From assembly GCF_004217115.1 (NCBI RefSeq), contig NZ_SHKN01000002.1, positions 1 to 64,000 on the forward strand: DNA of 64,000 nt. The letters run 5' to 3'. A program made the translations under genes and the position numbers. Shown here one piece after another: positions 34,425 through 43,258 of the stretch. Source of the stretch: Ancylomarina subtilis (GTDB lineage: Bacteria > Bacteroidota > Bacteroidia > Bacteroidales > Marinifilaceae). The notes below the pieces were generated by a model. That model saw nothing but the letters and a program-made list of their open reading frames with translations, was not told the DNA's origin and made no database searches. The first letter of the stretch is position 1, and each line of letters begins with the position of its first letter.

Positions 34425-36980
34425 ATGTTGAGAACTTTACTACATAAAACACTGCTAACCGCAATAGCCATCCTTTTGGGAGGATGGGCTGTTGTGGCGC
34501 AGCAGAATGTAGTAAAGGGAACAGCTCTTAGCTTTAAGGTGGACGACAATCCGACAGTGGATTATCGTTGGGTTATTTACAGTGTCGAAGCGGGTACTAC
34601 TGTGAATTTAAGCTCGAATACACATATCTCCGACGAATACACCTTTAACGTTGAAGGTAATTTTGAGGTGAGGGTTTATCCTGTGGATAAAACAAGCCGT
34701 TGTTTGGGTGAGCCATTGACTCTACCCATTTCGGTTGCTGGCGATCCACCAACAATTGTTTTTGACGACTTGTCTACACCTTATGTGTGTTCTGCAAATA
34801 ATGGCCTTAATTCGAGAGCCGAGATTGCTTGTACTGTAAATTATACAGGGCCACTACCTTGGACCTTTAAGTATTCTGTAGATAGAGAACCTGCAGTACT
34901 GCCTCCAGGGGCTGATGAAATTTGGAGCTCAAGTTTCGATTTTGTTGTGACTATCAGAAATGAGTCGGGCTTAAAGTCTCGCTCTGAAATTATGATTGTT
35001 GAAGCAAGAAGTCTCTCAGGTTTAGAGGTTGTTGAGAATATTGATGATCATAGTGTTGAAATTGATGTATTGGGATTACCTGATACGAAATTTACAGACT
35101 ATGAACCAACGGCTATGGCCGGAACCTTGCAATCTTTTAAGGCAAATATTCTGAGACACGATCCGGATATAACACCTTCATCTCCTGCGAATCGTAAGCG
35201 ATACGAAATTATTGTTCCGGATGGAGCAACAGTTTTAAACGAAAACACGAGATTATTGGCTGATGAACTGCATTCCGAGTTGAGTTTCGATATTCAGTGG
35301 GGAAATGAACTTGGAGCTAAACAGATCAAGTTAATAGAGAAGAATGCATTCAATTGTTATGGTGATACCATTTATGCAGATGTTAATCTGATAGAAAGCT
35401 TCATGGTTGATTTGGGTGATGATAAAGAGGTTTGTAAGGGTAATGAGATTACGTTAAGCCCAAGCATAAATATGGAGGGTGATTTCAAATATTCATGGTC
35501 TACAGGTGAAAAAACTGAATCGATTCAAGTTAGTGCTGCTGGAACTTATACGGTAACGGTTACTGAAACGAATCTTAATAAAACTTCAATGGCCAGTGTT
35601 CAAGTTAATTTACTCGACTTGCCTGTGGTTGATTTAGGTGACGATTATGAGCTGGCCGAAGGTGAAGTCAAAACATTGGATGCCGGGGCTGAAGGAGCTT
35701 ATTTATGGTCTACAGGAGACGAAACAAAAACCATAGAGGTTGATAAGAGCGGACTGTATTTTGTTACCGTAACCGGACTGAATGGATGTGAAGCAAGTGA
35801 TGAAATCAATATCACAAGCGTGAATGATGTATTTGCTATTGATTTGGGAGATGATATTCAAGCTTGTGTTAATGAGGAAGTGATTCTTAATCCAAATCCA
35901 AGTATTCAGCAGAATTACAAATTCAAATGGGATACAGGAGAAGAAACACAAACGATTCGTGTTACTGAATCTAAAACTTATACAGTTGTTGTAACCGATG
36001 ATGCAGGTAATGTGAAACGTGATGAAATTGCTGTTGTGTTTAATGCTTTACCTATTGTCGACCTGGGGCCTGATCGTAATATTTACGAAGGTGAAAGTTT
36101 GGTTCTTGATGCCGGTAATGCAGGAGCAAATGCAAGTTATTCGTGGAGTACAGGAGAATCAAGTCAAACTATCGAGATAAGCGAGGCTGGCGATTATAGT
36201 GTTACGGTTACCAATGGCAATGGTTGTTCAAATGAGGATGAAATAACAATAATCAAAAATGCTGGTCAGAAATTTACGGTTGATTTAGGAGATGAAATCG
36301 AAATTTGTGAAGGTGACAGAGCCTATTTGGAGCCAACGATTGACAGAGATATTGATGCTACTTATAAGTGGATTCCGGGAGAGGCAACGGATAAGGGGAT
36401 TTATGTGGATAAGAAAGGTAAATATTGTGTTGAAGTTTCTGATGCTTTCGGTAATAAAGAAACCGCTTGTGTGGATGTGATTATAAATAAATCACCCATT
36501 GTTGATCTGGGAGATGATATCAGTCTTGAAGCAGGTGAAACCGCAGTGTTGGATGCAGGTAACGCGGACAGTTTCTTTCAGTGGTCAACAGGTGATATAA
36601 CGCAAACTATTGAGGTCGGTACGGCTGGTGATTATTCTGTTGCTGTAACGAATCCGAAGAATTGTATAGGTAGAGATGAGGTTAAGGTTTCTTTCCCACG
36701 AGGAGAGACTTTTGTTGGATTTCCGTCAGGATTTACACCTAACGGGGATGGTAATAACGATGTTCTTTATGTGCGTGGTAACAATATCAAAACAGTAACC
36801 TTTATTATCTATAACCGAGGAGGCCGAAAGATTTTCCAATCGAACAGACTCGATGTAGGTTGGGATGGAACTTTTAAAGGTCAACTACAAAGAATGGATA
36901 CTTATGTTTATTATCTAAATGTTGGATTTGATGATGGAACCTCAGTCCAAAAACGTGGAGAAGTGACTTTGGTTAACTAA
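34425..36980 (+). CDS. Secreted multi-Ig protein with T9SS type B C-terminal sorting domain (putative anchor)
   Basis: An 851-residue exported protein; signal peptide LLTAIAILLGGWAVVA. Residues about 27-220 repeat the two-domain plan of the five small genes before it, including cysteines in SRCLGE and YVCSANNG. A linker, LGLPDTKFTDYE, takes the place of their tails and leads into a further PKD-like domain (about 225-322). Six Ig-like modules follow (about 326-765), alternating between a C-x-G...L-x-P type and an E-G-E...LDAG type. The last ~86 residues (GFTPNGDGNNDVLYVRG, FIIYNRGGRKIF, DVGWDGTFKG, DTYVYYLNV) are a type B (gliding-motility type) sorting domain for export by T9SS. A PorP/SprF gene follows, the usual partner of type B substrates. 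Confidence 0.88.
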   Translation: MLRTLLHKTLLTAIAILLGGWAVVAQQNVVKGTALSFKVDDNPTVDYRWVIYSVEAGTTVNLSSNTHISDEYTFNVEGNFEVRVYPVDKTSRCLGEPLTLPISVAGDPPTIVFDDLSTPYVCSANNGLNSRAEIACTVNYTGPLPWTFKYSVDREPAVLPPGADEIWSSSFDFVVTIRNESGLKSRSEIMIVEARSLSGLEVVENIDDHSVEIDVLGLPDTKFTDYEPTAMAGTLQSFKANILRHDPDITPSSPANRKRYEIIVPDGATVLNENTRLLADELHSELSFDIQWGNELGAKQIKLIEKNAFNCYGDTIYADVNLIESFMVDLGDDKEVCKGNEITLSPSINMEGDFKYSWSTGEKTESIQVSAAGTYTVTVTETNLNKTSMASVQVNLLDLPVVDLGDDYELAEGEVKTLDAGAEGAYLWSTGDETKTIEVDKSGLYFVTVTGLNGCEASDEINITSVNDVFAIDLGDDIQACVNEEVILNPNPSIQQNYKFKWDTGEETQTIRVTESKTYTVVVTDDAGNVKRDEIAVVFNALPIVDLGPDRNIYEGESLVLDAGNAGANASYSWSTGESSQTIEISEAGDYSVTVTNGNGCSNEDEITIIKNAGQKFTVDLGDEIEICEGDRAYLEPTIDRDIDATYKWIPGEATDKGIYVDKKGKYCVEVSDAFGNKETACVDVIINKSPIVDLGDDISLEAGETAVLDAGNADSFFQWSTGDITQTIEVGTAGDYSVAVTNPKNCIGRDEVKVSFPRGETFVGFPSGFTPNGDGNNDVLYVRGNNIKTVTFIIYNRGGRKIFQSNRLDVGWDGTFKGQLQRMDTYVYYLNVGFDDGTSVQKRGEVTLVN

Positions 36981-37113
36981 ACTGTGACGAATGGTTCAAT
37001 TCTAAAGTTTATTCATTGTTCCTTTTGACAGAAGATAAACTTTATGTAATGAATAATATTAAAAGTTTAACCTTTGGTAAAAAAATATTTGTAATTTAAC
37101 GCACTATGTTTTT

Positions 37114-37145
37114 GGGGTAATAAACTTTATTACCCTTTTATTTTG
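37114..37145 (+). terminator. Hairpin after the anchor gene
   Basis: GGGTAATAAA and TTTATTACCC form a 10-bp perfect stem around a single base (in practice a four- to five-base loop), followed by CTTTTATTTT. It separates the operon from the PorP/SprF gene 75 bases further on. The T-run is interrupted, so read-through is possible. Confidence 0.6.
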
Positions 37146-37219
37146 ATAAGTTTAATATGGCTCGTTTCATAATTTGAGCCACCTGAATTTAATATCAGTA
37201 GGTCATTCCATTGTTGAGT

Positions 37220-38281
37220 ATGAATAAGTATAAAATACTATTTAGTGTATTTATTATCTTCTTAGGATTGAAGCATGTTTCTGCACAGCAGGTCTATTCT
37301 TCCCAGTTCTACTCGATGCCTGTGTTCCTAAATCCAGCTCTAACGGGGAATTCGGATTACAATATCAGAACAGGAGTTAACTATAGAAATCAATGGAATT
37401 CTGTAACCACCCCTTTTGTTTCACAAGCCGCTTATGTCGATGGAAAATTGTCATTCCCTTATTTAGGTGCTTCATGGTTAGGTGTTGGTGGTGTTATTTT
37501 TAATGATAAAGCGGGTGAAGGGGGTTTAAAAACGAACCAATTAATGTTGACCACATCATTCAATAAAAGTCTTAATCGGGGAAATACACTATTCTTTCAC
37601 GGAGGACTTGGGGTTGAATTGGTTAATAAATCAGTCGATTATAACAAGTTGATTTTCGATGAACAGTGGGATGGAAGAATTTTTAACAAGGATTTAGAAA
37701 AGGGCGAGCCTTTGGGCCGACAAACCTTGTTTTATCTTGACTTTTCACTAGGGGGAGCATTCACCTATTTCAGGGGGAGAACCCGATACTTTATGGGGAT
37801 GTCTGTTTCTCACCTTAACCAACCCAATGAATCTTTCTATGAAATTACCAATAACTTGAAACGAAGTTATAATTTCCATGGAGGTGTAGAAACCAGGTTG
37901 AACTCAAGATTATATATCAGACCGGAGTTTATGTATAAGAATGAGTATTTGAGTTCAGAAATCGTAATTGGGGCCAATTTCATGATGGCCACTGGTGACA
38001 AAGGCATTGTTTTGCATTATGGAGTATGGTACAGAAACAAAGAAGATATAATCCCGACTTTTGGCTTTCAGAAAAATAGATTTAAGTTTCTTCTTTCCTA
38101 CGATGTAGATGTGTCTGCCTTACAATTGACTTCGGCTAATAAGGGCGGATTAGAGATATCTTTGGCCTATAACTATAATTATTCGAGTCCAAGGAATGTG
38201 AAGCGATTGGTAAGACGAAAAAAAGCTAAGAAGTTAGGGGATAAGGCTATTTCGTGTCCTAAGTTTACCAATGAAGATTAA
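37220..38281 (+). CDS. PorP/SprF family outer-membrane protein
   Basis: A 353-residue outer-membrane beta-barrel protein of the family that helps T9SS export or anchor type B substrates; SprF of Flavobacterium johnsoniae, needed for SprB, is the known example. ATG 37220 is chosen over a TTG at 37211 because it places the signal peptide (KILFSVFIIFLGLKHVSA) correctly. The mature start QQVYSSQFYSMPVFLNPALT matches the family's FLNPAxTG signature. Strand-like segments rich in aromatic residues run through the body (RTRYFMGMSVSHLNQP, YIRPEFMYKNEYLSSE). The C-terminus is basic (VKRLVRRKKAKK). It lies right after the type B protein and is presumably its dedicated partner. Confidence 0.9.
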   Translation: MNKYKILFSVFIIFLGLKHVSAQQVYSSQFYSMPVFLNPALTGNSDYNIRTGVNYRNQWNSVTTPFVSQAAYVDGKLSFPYLGASWLGVGGVIFNDKAGEGGLKTNQLMLTTSFNKSLNRGNTLFFHGGLGVELVNKSVDYNKLIFDEQWDGRIFNKDLEKGEPLGRQTLFYLDFSLGGAFTYFRGRTRYFMGMSVSHLNQPNESFYEITNNLKRSYNFHGGVETRLNSRLYIRPEFMYKNEYLSSEIVIGANFMMATGDKGIVLHYGVWYRNKEDIIPTFGFQKNRFKFLLSYDVDVSALQLTSANKGGLEISLAYNYNYSSPRNVKRLVRRKKAKKLGDKAISCPKFTNED

Positions 38282-38290
38282 TGCATGATA

Positions 38291-38327
38291 AAAAAATCCC
38301 CTGATCTACTTAGAAAAGGGGAAATGT
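38291..38327 (-). terminator. Possible terminator of rsmI
   Basis: On the minus strand TTCCCC and GGGGAT form a short stem with an imperfect inner part, followed by a seven-T run. It lies just beyond the rsmI stop codon. Confidence 0.5.
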
Positions 38328-38334
38328 TTGAGAG

Positions 38335-39048
38335 TTACATCCGATCTTTTTTGATATACTCTTTTTTCTTTTTTTCAATAACTTTACCTCCAATAACAAC
38401 TACAATTTCACCTTTCACGGTTTTTGCTGAAAAATGAGCAATGAGTTCAGCAAGTGTACCTCTGGCATTTTCTTCGTGCAGTTTGGTGATTTCTCGCGAA
38501 ACTGAAGCTTTACGATCCTCTCCAAAAACCTCAGCAAATTGGGTTAATGTTTTTACCAGTCGGTGTGGTGATTCGTAAAATATCATTGTTCTTTGTTCTT
38601 CAGCCAGTTCGTTTAGTTTGTTCTGACGACCTTTCTTTTGAGGTAAAAACCCTTCGAAACAGAATCGTTCATTGGGAAGTCCGGAGTTTACCAATGCAGG
38701 CACAAAAGCAGTGGCACCAGGAAGGCATTCAACCTCAATATCATTTTCTAAACAATGTTTAACCAGAAAAAAACCAGGATCTGAAATAGCAGGAGTCCCA
38801 GCATCCGATATCAAGGCTATGGTTTGTCCAGCCAATATTCGATCAACAATTTGCTGAGAGCTTTTGTGCTCATTAAATTTATGATGCGAAATCAATGGTT
38901 TATTAATTTCATATCGTTTCAGTAAAAAGCCCGAAGTGCGTGTGTCTTCGGCAAGGATAACATCAACAGATTTTAAAACATTAATGGCTCTAATGGTAAT
39001 ATCCTCGAGGTTTCCAATGGGTGTTGGGACTAAAAAAAGTTTCGACAT
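38335..39048 (-). CDS. rsmI: 16S rRNA (cytidine1402-2'-O)-methyltransferase
   Basis: SAM-dependent methyltransferase of the tetrapyrrole-methylase fold, acting on C1402 of 16S rRNA in the ribosomal decoding centre. The 237 residues start with LFLVPTPIGNLEDITIRA (about 4-21). They contain AEDTRTSGFLLKRY (34-47), ALISDAGTPAISDPGF (about 78-93) and the CLPGATAFVPALVNSGLP segment (about 106-123), then FEGFLPQKKGRQ and FYESPHRL. All are RsmI signatures. The C-terminus is very lysine-rich. It is a single gene, convergent with the PorP/SprF gene. Confidence 0.94.
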   Translation of the reverse strand: MSKLFLVPTPIGNLEDITIRAINVLKSVDVILAEDTRTSGFLLKRYEINKPLISHHKFNEHKSSQQIVDRILAGQTIALISDAGTPAISDPGFFLVKHCLENDIEVECLPGATAFVPALVNSGLPNERFCFEGFLPQKKGRQNKLNELAEEQRTMIFYESPHRLVKTLTQFAEVFGEDRKASVSREITKLHEENARGTLAELIAHFSAKTVKGEIVVVIGGKVIEKKKKEYIKKDRM

Positions 39049-39136
39049 GAAAGACGTTTTGCGATTTTTATTTATCTGTCAAAGATAAGGAGAATGTGGC
39101 GATTACTTCCGAAAAAAAGATTTTTCCGAGCCTAAA

Positions 39137-39805
39137 TTATTCGAATTTTCTTTTGATGAGATCAAAGAATTGAATAACGGGTTCTTCTTCCATATTCCAC
39201 TCCATTGTTTGATCGAAATGATTTATGATTGTATCGTAATCAGCTTGTGCGTTGATGTATTGTATTGCCGATTTGTAATCTTCAGGCTGGTTGTCGAAAA
39301 GCTCACGTATAAATAAGAACTGATCGTTAATTCCAATTGCTGTTTGAATATCAATTAATCTGGCCTTCTGAATTTTCTCTTGTAAATTACTGCCTCTTTC
39401 AGCCTGAAGCCTATCATTTAGAGTTGAAACATTTGTTTCGGGGGTTTTTTCGATGGGTATCGCGTTTTCCATCTCCATATGATCCGAAGTGAATGAGTTC
39501 GCCACATCATCTTTATCACAGATCTCGTCATTGGATTCTTCGTTAATCAAATCTTTTTCATTTAGAATCGGTTTAGGATCTTCTTCTGAAACGTTTTCTT
39601 TTGTAATTGGATTCGAACTTGAATTTGTCTGATTATTTAAATTCAATTTTAGGATTTCAACATCATTATATAAGCTCGATAGGCGAGATTCCAATAAAGG
39701 GAAACCATCTTTTAAGTCATTTTCGTCATGTTGAAAATGGTTGATTAAGTTTTGAATTTCCTCAATATTATTTTTAATAAGCTGTATGATTAATTTATTG
39801 TTCAT
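39137..39805 (-). CDS. Conserved hypothetical acidic protein
   Basis: I cannot assign a function to this 222-residue soluble protein. The N-terminal ~60 residues look like a coiled coil (NNIEEIQNLINHFQHDENDL, EILKLNLNNQ). The middle (about 60-140) is acidic and low in complexity. The C-terminal ~80 residues form the conserved part, DIQTAIGINDQFLFIRELFD and FDLIKRKF. I recall similar IGINDRFLF-type endings in other Bacteroidota proteins of unknown function. It has no signal peptide or membrane segment. It lies 88 bases upstream of rsmI on the same strand, close enough for shared transcription, which does not reveal a role. Confidence 0.75.
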   Translation of the reverse strand: MNNKLIIQLIKNNIEEIQNLINHFQHDENDLKDGFPLLESRLSSLYNDVEILKLNLNNQTNSSSNPITKENVSEEDPKPILNEKDLINEESNDEICDKDDVANSFTSDHMEMENAIPIEKTPETNVSTLNDRLQAERGSNLQEKIQKARLIDIQTAIGINDQFLFIRELFDNQPEDYKSAIQYINAQADYDTIINHFDQTMEWNMEEEPVIQFFDLIKRKFE

Positions 39806-40052
39806 TGAGTCTGAATGTTATTTCAATCTGAATACGAATTGTAGAATCGCAATCAGCTTGAAAGATTAAAATTGCCCTGTTTCTAATTAAAAATGGATTA
39901 ATACGGATTCTTTCAAAATAAGATATCGATCCTGAGATATCTACTTAAAAAAGTCTGTAAAAGCCTGAAAATAGGGTTTCTTTATTTGTATGATCATGGT
40001 CTGCCCGTATTAATCACTTTGTGAAAAATGCTGATTAATAAGCGAGTCGCAC

Positions 40053-40073
40053 TTTGCGATAATATATCGCAAA
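40053..40073 (+). repeat. Inverted repeat upstream of tdk
   Basis: TTTGCGAT (40053-40060) and ATCGCAAA (40066-40073) are perfect 8-bp arms around AATAT. The repeat ends 26 bases upstream of the -7 element of tdk, a location suited to an operator. Confidence 0.5.
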
Positions 40074-40099
40074 TTACTAAATAAATTTAGAGCTTTTCT

Positions 40100-40107
40100 T
40101 ATTTTTG
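40100..40107 (+). promoter_or_regulatory. -7 promoter element of tdk
   Basis: TATTTTTG, 34 bases before the tdk start codon. No -33 match at normal spacing, so help from an activator is conceivable. Confidence 0.45.
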
Positions 40108-40140
40108 TGTGACGATGTAAAATGATTAAAGAAAATAAAT

Positions 40141-40719
40141 ATGTTTCTTGAAAACGATATTAGTAGTGCAGGAAGTCGAGGATGGATTGAAGTTGTGGCA
40201 GGTTCAATGTTTTCCGGAAAAACAGAGGAGTTAATTCGACGTTTGAATCGGGCCAAAATTGCCAAACAAAAGGTTGAGATTTTCAAACCTAAAGTTGATA
40301 CACGCTATTCTGAGGATGAGGTTGTGTCACATAATTCCAATGCCATTCGTTCAACGCCTGTCGAAACTGCTGCAAATATTTTACTATTGTCGAGTGATGT
40401 TGATGTCATTGGCATTGATGAGGCACAATTTTTTGACGATGGTCTCGCTGAGGTTTGTAATGAACTGGCCAATCAAGGCATTCGTGTTATTGTTGCGGGT
40501 TTGGATATGGATTTCCAGGGTAAACCTTTTGGTCCTATTCCCGGACTTATGGCAACGGCAGAGTATGTAACCAAAGTGCATGCTGTTTGTATGCAATGTG
40601 GTAATTTAGCTCAATATTCACATCGCCTTTCAGATACGGATAAGCTTGTCCTTTTGGGTGAAAAAGATGCTTACGAGCCTTTGTGCCGTGTTTGTTATGG
40701 TAAGGTTCAACGTCATTAA
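40141..40719 (+). CDS. tdk: Thymidine kinase
   Basis: Phosphorylates thymidine to dTMP in the pyrimidine salvage pathway. The 192-residue protein is a type II (tetrameric, zinc-containing) enzyme. Its P-loop is [15 protein letters not shown] (about 22-36), the Walker B/catalytic region [11 protein letters not shown] (about 92-102), then [12 protein letters not shown], and the zinc cysteines are in CMQCG and CRVCYG (about 152-156 and 185-189). The region between the zinc pairs binds the substrate. Length is typical. The next gene (murF-alr) starts 42 bases downstream on the same strand, so they may be co-transcribed. Confidence 0.95.
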   Translation: MFLENDISSAGSRGWIEVVAGSMFSGKTEELIRRLNRAKIAKQKVEIFKPKVDTRYSEDEVVSHNSNAIRSTPVETAANILLLSSDVDVIGIDEAQFFDDGLAEVCNELANQGIRVIVAGLDMDFQGKPFGPIPGLMATAEYVTKVHAVCMQCGNLAQYSHRLSDTDKLVLLGEKDAYEPLCRVCYGKVQRH

Positions 40720-40761
40720 TTTCTTATATTTCATTTGTTTAAATTTATTTAAAATCTGATT

Positions 40762-43230
40762 TTGAATTCATCTCAAACATATCAATTGAATCAAATCGCT
40801 CAAATTATTGGGGGAACTTTAGTTGGTAAGGCTGATTTTGAAATAGATCGTTTATCCATTGACAGTCGAACCCTGGTTTTGGCATCAAACACCTTGTTTT
40901 TTGCATTGGAGGGGGATAGGCATAATGGTCATGATTACATTCAGGATTTGTATGAAAAGGGAGTTAGAGCATTTGTTGTACGGAAACCAATCGAAAAAGA
41001 TCTTTTTGAAGACTGTAACTTTATAAGCGTAAAAGATACGCTTAAAGCTCTTCAGGTACTTAGCTCACATCATCGGAAACACTTTTCATATCCGGTGGTT
41101 GCCATCACAGGAAGTAATGGTAAAACCATTGTGAAAGAGTGGTTGTACCAGGTTTTGAATCCCTATTTTCGTATCGTTCGGAGTCCCAAGTCATATAACT
41201 CGCAGGTGGGCGTTCCCATTTCGGTTTGGCAAATGGAGAAGGAAGATGAGTTGGCTATTTTTGAAGCGGGTATCTCTCAGTCTTCAGAAATGGGAAATCT
41301 AGAAGAGATTATTCAACCTACAGGTGGTATTTTTACGCATTTAGGTACGGCTCATCAGGAGAACTTTGAGGATTCCAGATCATTACTTCTTGAAAAAATC
41401 AAGCTGTTTAAATCTTGCGATTGGCTTGTCTATTGCAGCGATAATGCAATAGTGGATCAGGAAATCGCTGCTTACTGCGATGAGAAAACAGAATTGTTAA
41501 GTTGGTCTAAAACAAAAGACGCCAGTTTACAGATCTTTTCTGTTGGGCATGTTGATCGATATACATGCATAAAAGCCCTTTATAAAGGTAAAGAGAAAAC
41601 AATCAGGCTTCCGTTTTCTGATGTGGCATCTATTGAAAATGCCATACACTGTTGGTTGACATTTTTGCATCTGGGTTTGTCGGATGATAATATTCGTAAA
41701 GGGTTTCTCGATTTGCAGCCTGTGGCTATGCGAATGGAACTGAAGGAAGGGCAGAACAATTGTCTGTTGATCAATGATTTTTATAACTCTGATTTAAGTT
41801 CTTTAATCATAACCCTTGATATGCAGAATCAATACGCTCAAGGGAGAAAGAAGACACTGATTCTATCTGATATTCTTCAAACGGGGCTAGATAAAGAAAA
41901 TTTATATGCACAGGTTGCAGAATTGATTGAATTAAATAAAGTTGAAAAGCTTGTCGGAATTGGCGATCATATTTCTTCACAGTCTGATTTGTTTAAGTGT
42001 GAGTCTATTTTTTATCCCAATACTGAAACCTTTCTCAAAACAATAGATACAAAAGTTTTTAAAAACGAAATCATACTCATTCGGGGCGCAAGAAATTTTC
42101 GTTTCGAACGCATCTCAAGTGCGCTTCAAAATAAAGCTCATCGTACCATACTCGAGGTGAATTTAACGGCTATGGTGCACAATTTAAATTATTTTAGGTC
42201 TTTATTGGATACCAAAACCAAGTTGATGGTTATGGTAAAAGCCTTTTCTTACGGAAGTGGATCAAGTGAGATTGCGAATCTTCTTCAATATCATCGGGTC
42301 GATTATTTAGCTGTTGCAATAGCGGATGAAGGTGTTGAATTGCGAACAGAGGGAATTCGTACGCCAATAGTTGTCATGAATCCGGAGTTGCATAGTTTCG
42401 AAACAATGCTTGATTATAATTTGGAGCCCGAGATATACAGTTTAAGTGTATTGAAAAATTTTGAATCGGTTATTAAAAAATCCGGATTGAAGAATTACCC
42501 CATTCATTTAAAGTTGGATACTGGTATGTATCGTATGGGATTTGTCGGTTCGGAATTGGATGAATTAATCGGTTATTTGAAAGATAATCCTCATTTTTAT
42601 ATTCGATCGGTATTTTCTCATTTAGCAGGTTCAGATGAAGAAATTCACGATGATTATACCCAATCTCAAATCAATAAATTTGAAGTCTGGACAGATAAAA
42701 TTCGAGCTGAATTTCCCTATCAGATTGACAGACATATTTTGAATACATCCGGGATTGAACGATTCCCAAAGGCTCAGTTTGAAATGGTTCGTTTAGGCAT
42801 TGGACTTTATGGCGTTAGCGCGACCAATCAAAATAAGTTGATGAATGTTAGTAGTTTGAAAACGACAATTTCGCAGATAAAATGGGTTGATAAAGACCAA
42901 ACTGTTGGTTACAGTCGTAAGGGGAAACTGAATAAGAAAAGTCGTATTGGTATCATTCCAATTGGTTATGCTGACGGGTTTAACCGAAAGTTAAGCAATG
43001 GAGTAGGGCACGTGTTGGTGAATGGAAAAACCGCACCTGTTGTTGGAAATATCTGTATGGATATGTGTATGATTGATTTAACCGATATTGACGCAAAAGA
43101 GGGGGATGCGGTTACGATTTTTGGAGATGATTATTCTCTGAATAAAATGGCAGAGCAATTAGATACAATCCCATATGAGATTCTCACAACGGTATCCCGT
43201 CGGGTCAAACGAATTTATTTTCAAGAGTAA
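40762..43230 (+). CDS. murF-alr: MurF-alanine racemase fusion (UDP-MurNAc-tripeptide D-Ala-D-Ala ligase / Alr)
   Basis: An 822-residue bifunctional enzyme. The first half (about 1-450) is MurF, which adds D-Ala-D-Ala to UDP-MurNAc-tripeptide. It has DSRTLVLASNTLFFAL, the ATP loop ITGSNGKTIVKEW (about 115-127), SPKSYNSQVGVP, and NDFYNSD. The second half (about 460-822) is a PLP-dependent alanine racemase supplying D-alanine, with the PLP lysine in VKAFSYGSG (about 492) and the catalytic tyrosine in TVGYSRKG. GYADGFNRKLSNG and VVGNICMDMCMIDLTD are also Alr signatures. The fusion is a known Bacteroidota arrangement. The start is TTG 40762; there is no in-frame ATG close to the conserved N-terminus. 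Ddl, the intermediate step, is at 1.3-2.3 kb. Confidence 0.93.
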   Translation: MNSSQTYQLNQIAQIIGGTLVGKADFEIDRLSIDSRTLVLASNTLFFALEGDRHNGHDYIQDLYEKGVRAFVVRKPIEKDLFEDCNFISVKDTLKALQVLSSHHRKHFSYPVVAITGSNGKTIVKEWLYQVLNPYFRIVRSPKSYNSQVGVPISVWQMEKEDELAIFEAGISQSSEMGNLEEIIQPTGGIFTHLGTAHQENFEDSRSLLLEKIKLFKSCDWLVYCSDNAIVDQEIAAYCDEKTELLSWSKTKDASLQIFSVGHVDRYTCIKALYKGKEKTIRLPFSDVASIENAIHCWLTFLHLGLSDDNIRKGFLDLQPVAMRMELKEGQNNCLLINDFYNSDLSSLIITLDMQNQYAQGRKKTLILSDILQTGLDKENLYAQVAELIELNKVEKLVGIGDHISSQSDLFKCESIFYPNTETFLKTIDTKVFKNEIILIRGARNFRFERISSALQNKAHRTILEVNLTAMVHNLNYFRSLLDTKTKLMVMVKAFSYGSGSSEIANLLQYHRVDYLAVAIADEGVELRTEGIRTPIVVMNPELHSFETMLDYNLEPEIYSLSVLKNFESVIKKSGLKNYPIHLKLDTGMYRMGFVGSELDELIGYLKDNPHFYIRSVFSHLAGSDEEIHDDYTQSQINKFEVWTDKIRAEFPYQIDRHILNTSGIERFPKAQFEMVRLGIGLYGVSATNQNKLMNVSSLKTTISQIKWVDKDQTVGYSRKGKLNKKSRIGIIPIGYADGFNRKLSNGVGHVLVNGKTAPVVGNICMDMCMIDLTDIDAKEGDAVTIFGDDYSLNKMAEQLDTIPYEILTTVSRRVKRIYFQE

Positions 43231-43258
43231 TTCGAGCGATATTAAATATAGGCGCATA

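Larger units (their letters stand above)
39806..40140 (+). other. Intergenic region between the hypothetical gene and tdk
   Basis: About 335 bases between divergent genes. It holds an inverted repeat (40053-40073) and a -7 element of tdk, both listed separately. No gene is visible. Confidence 0.55.

Noticed and set aside
16614-38281. Prophage, integrative element or toxin-immunity island as explanation for the surface-gene block
   Set aside because: No integrase, transposase, phage structural gene, attachment repeat or tRNA boundary is seen; the small genes carry signal peptides and are paralogous, which does not fit toxin-immunity pairs.
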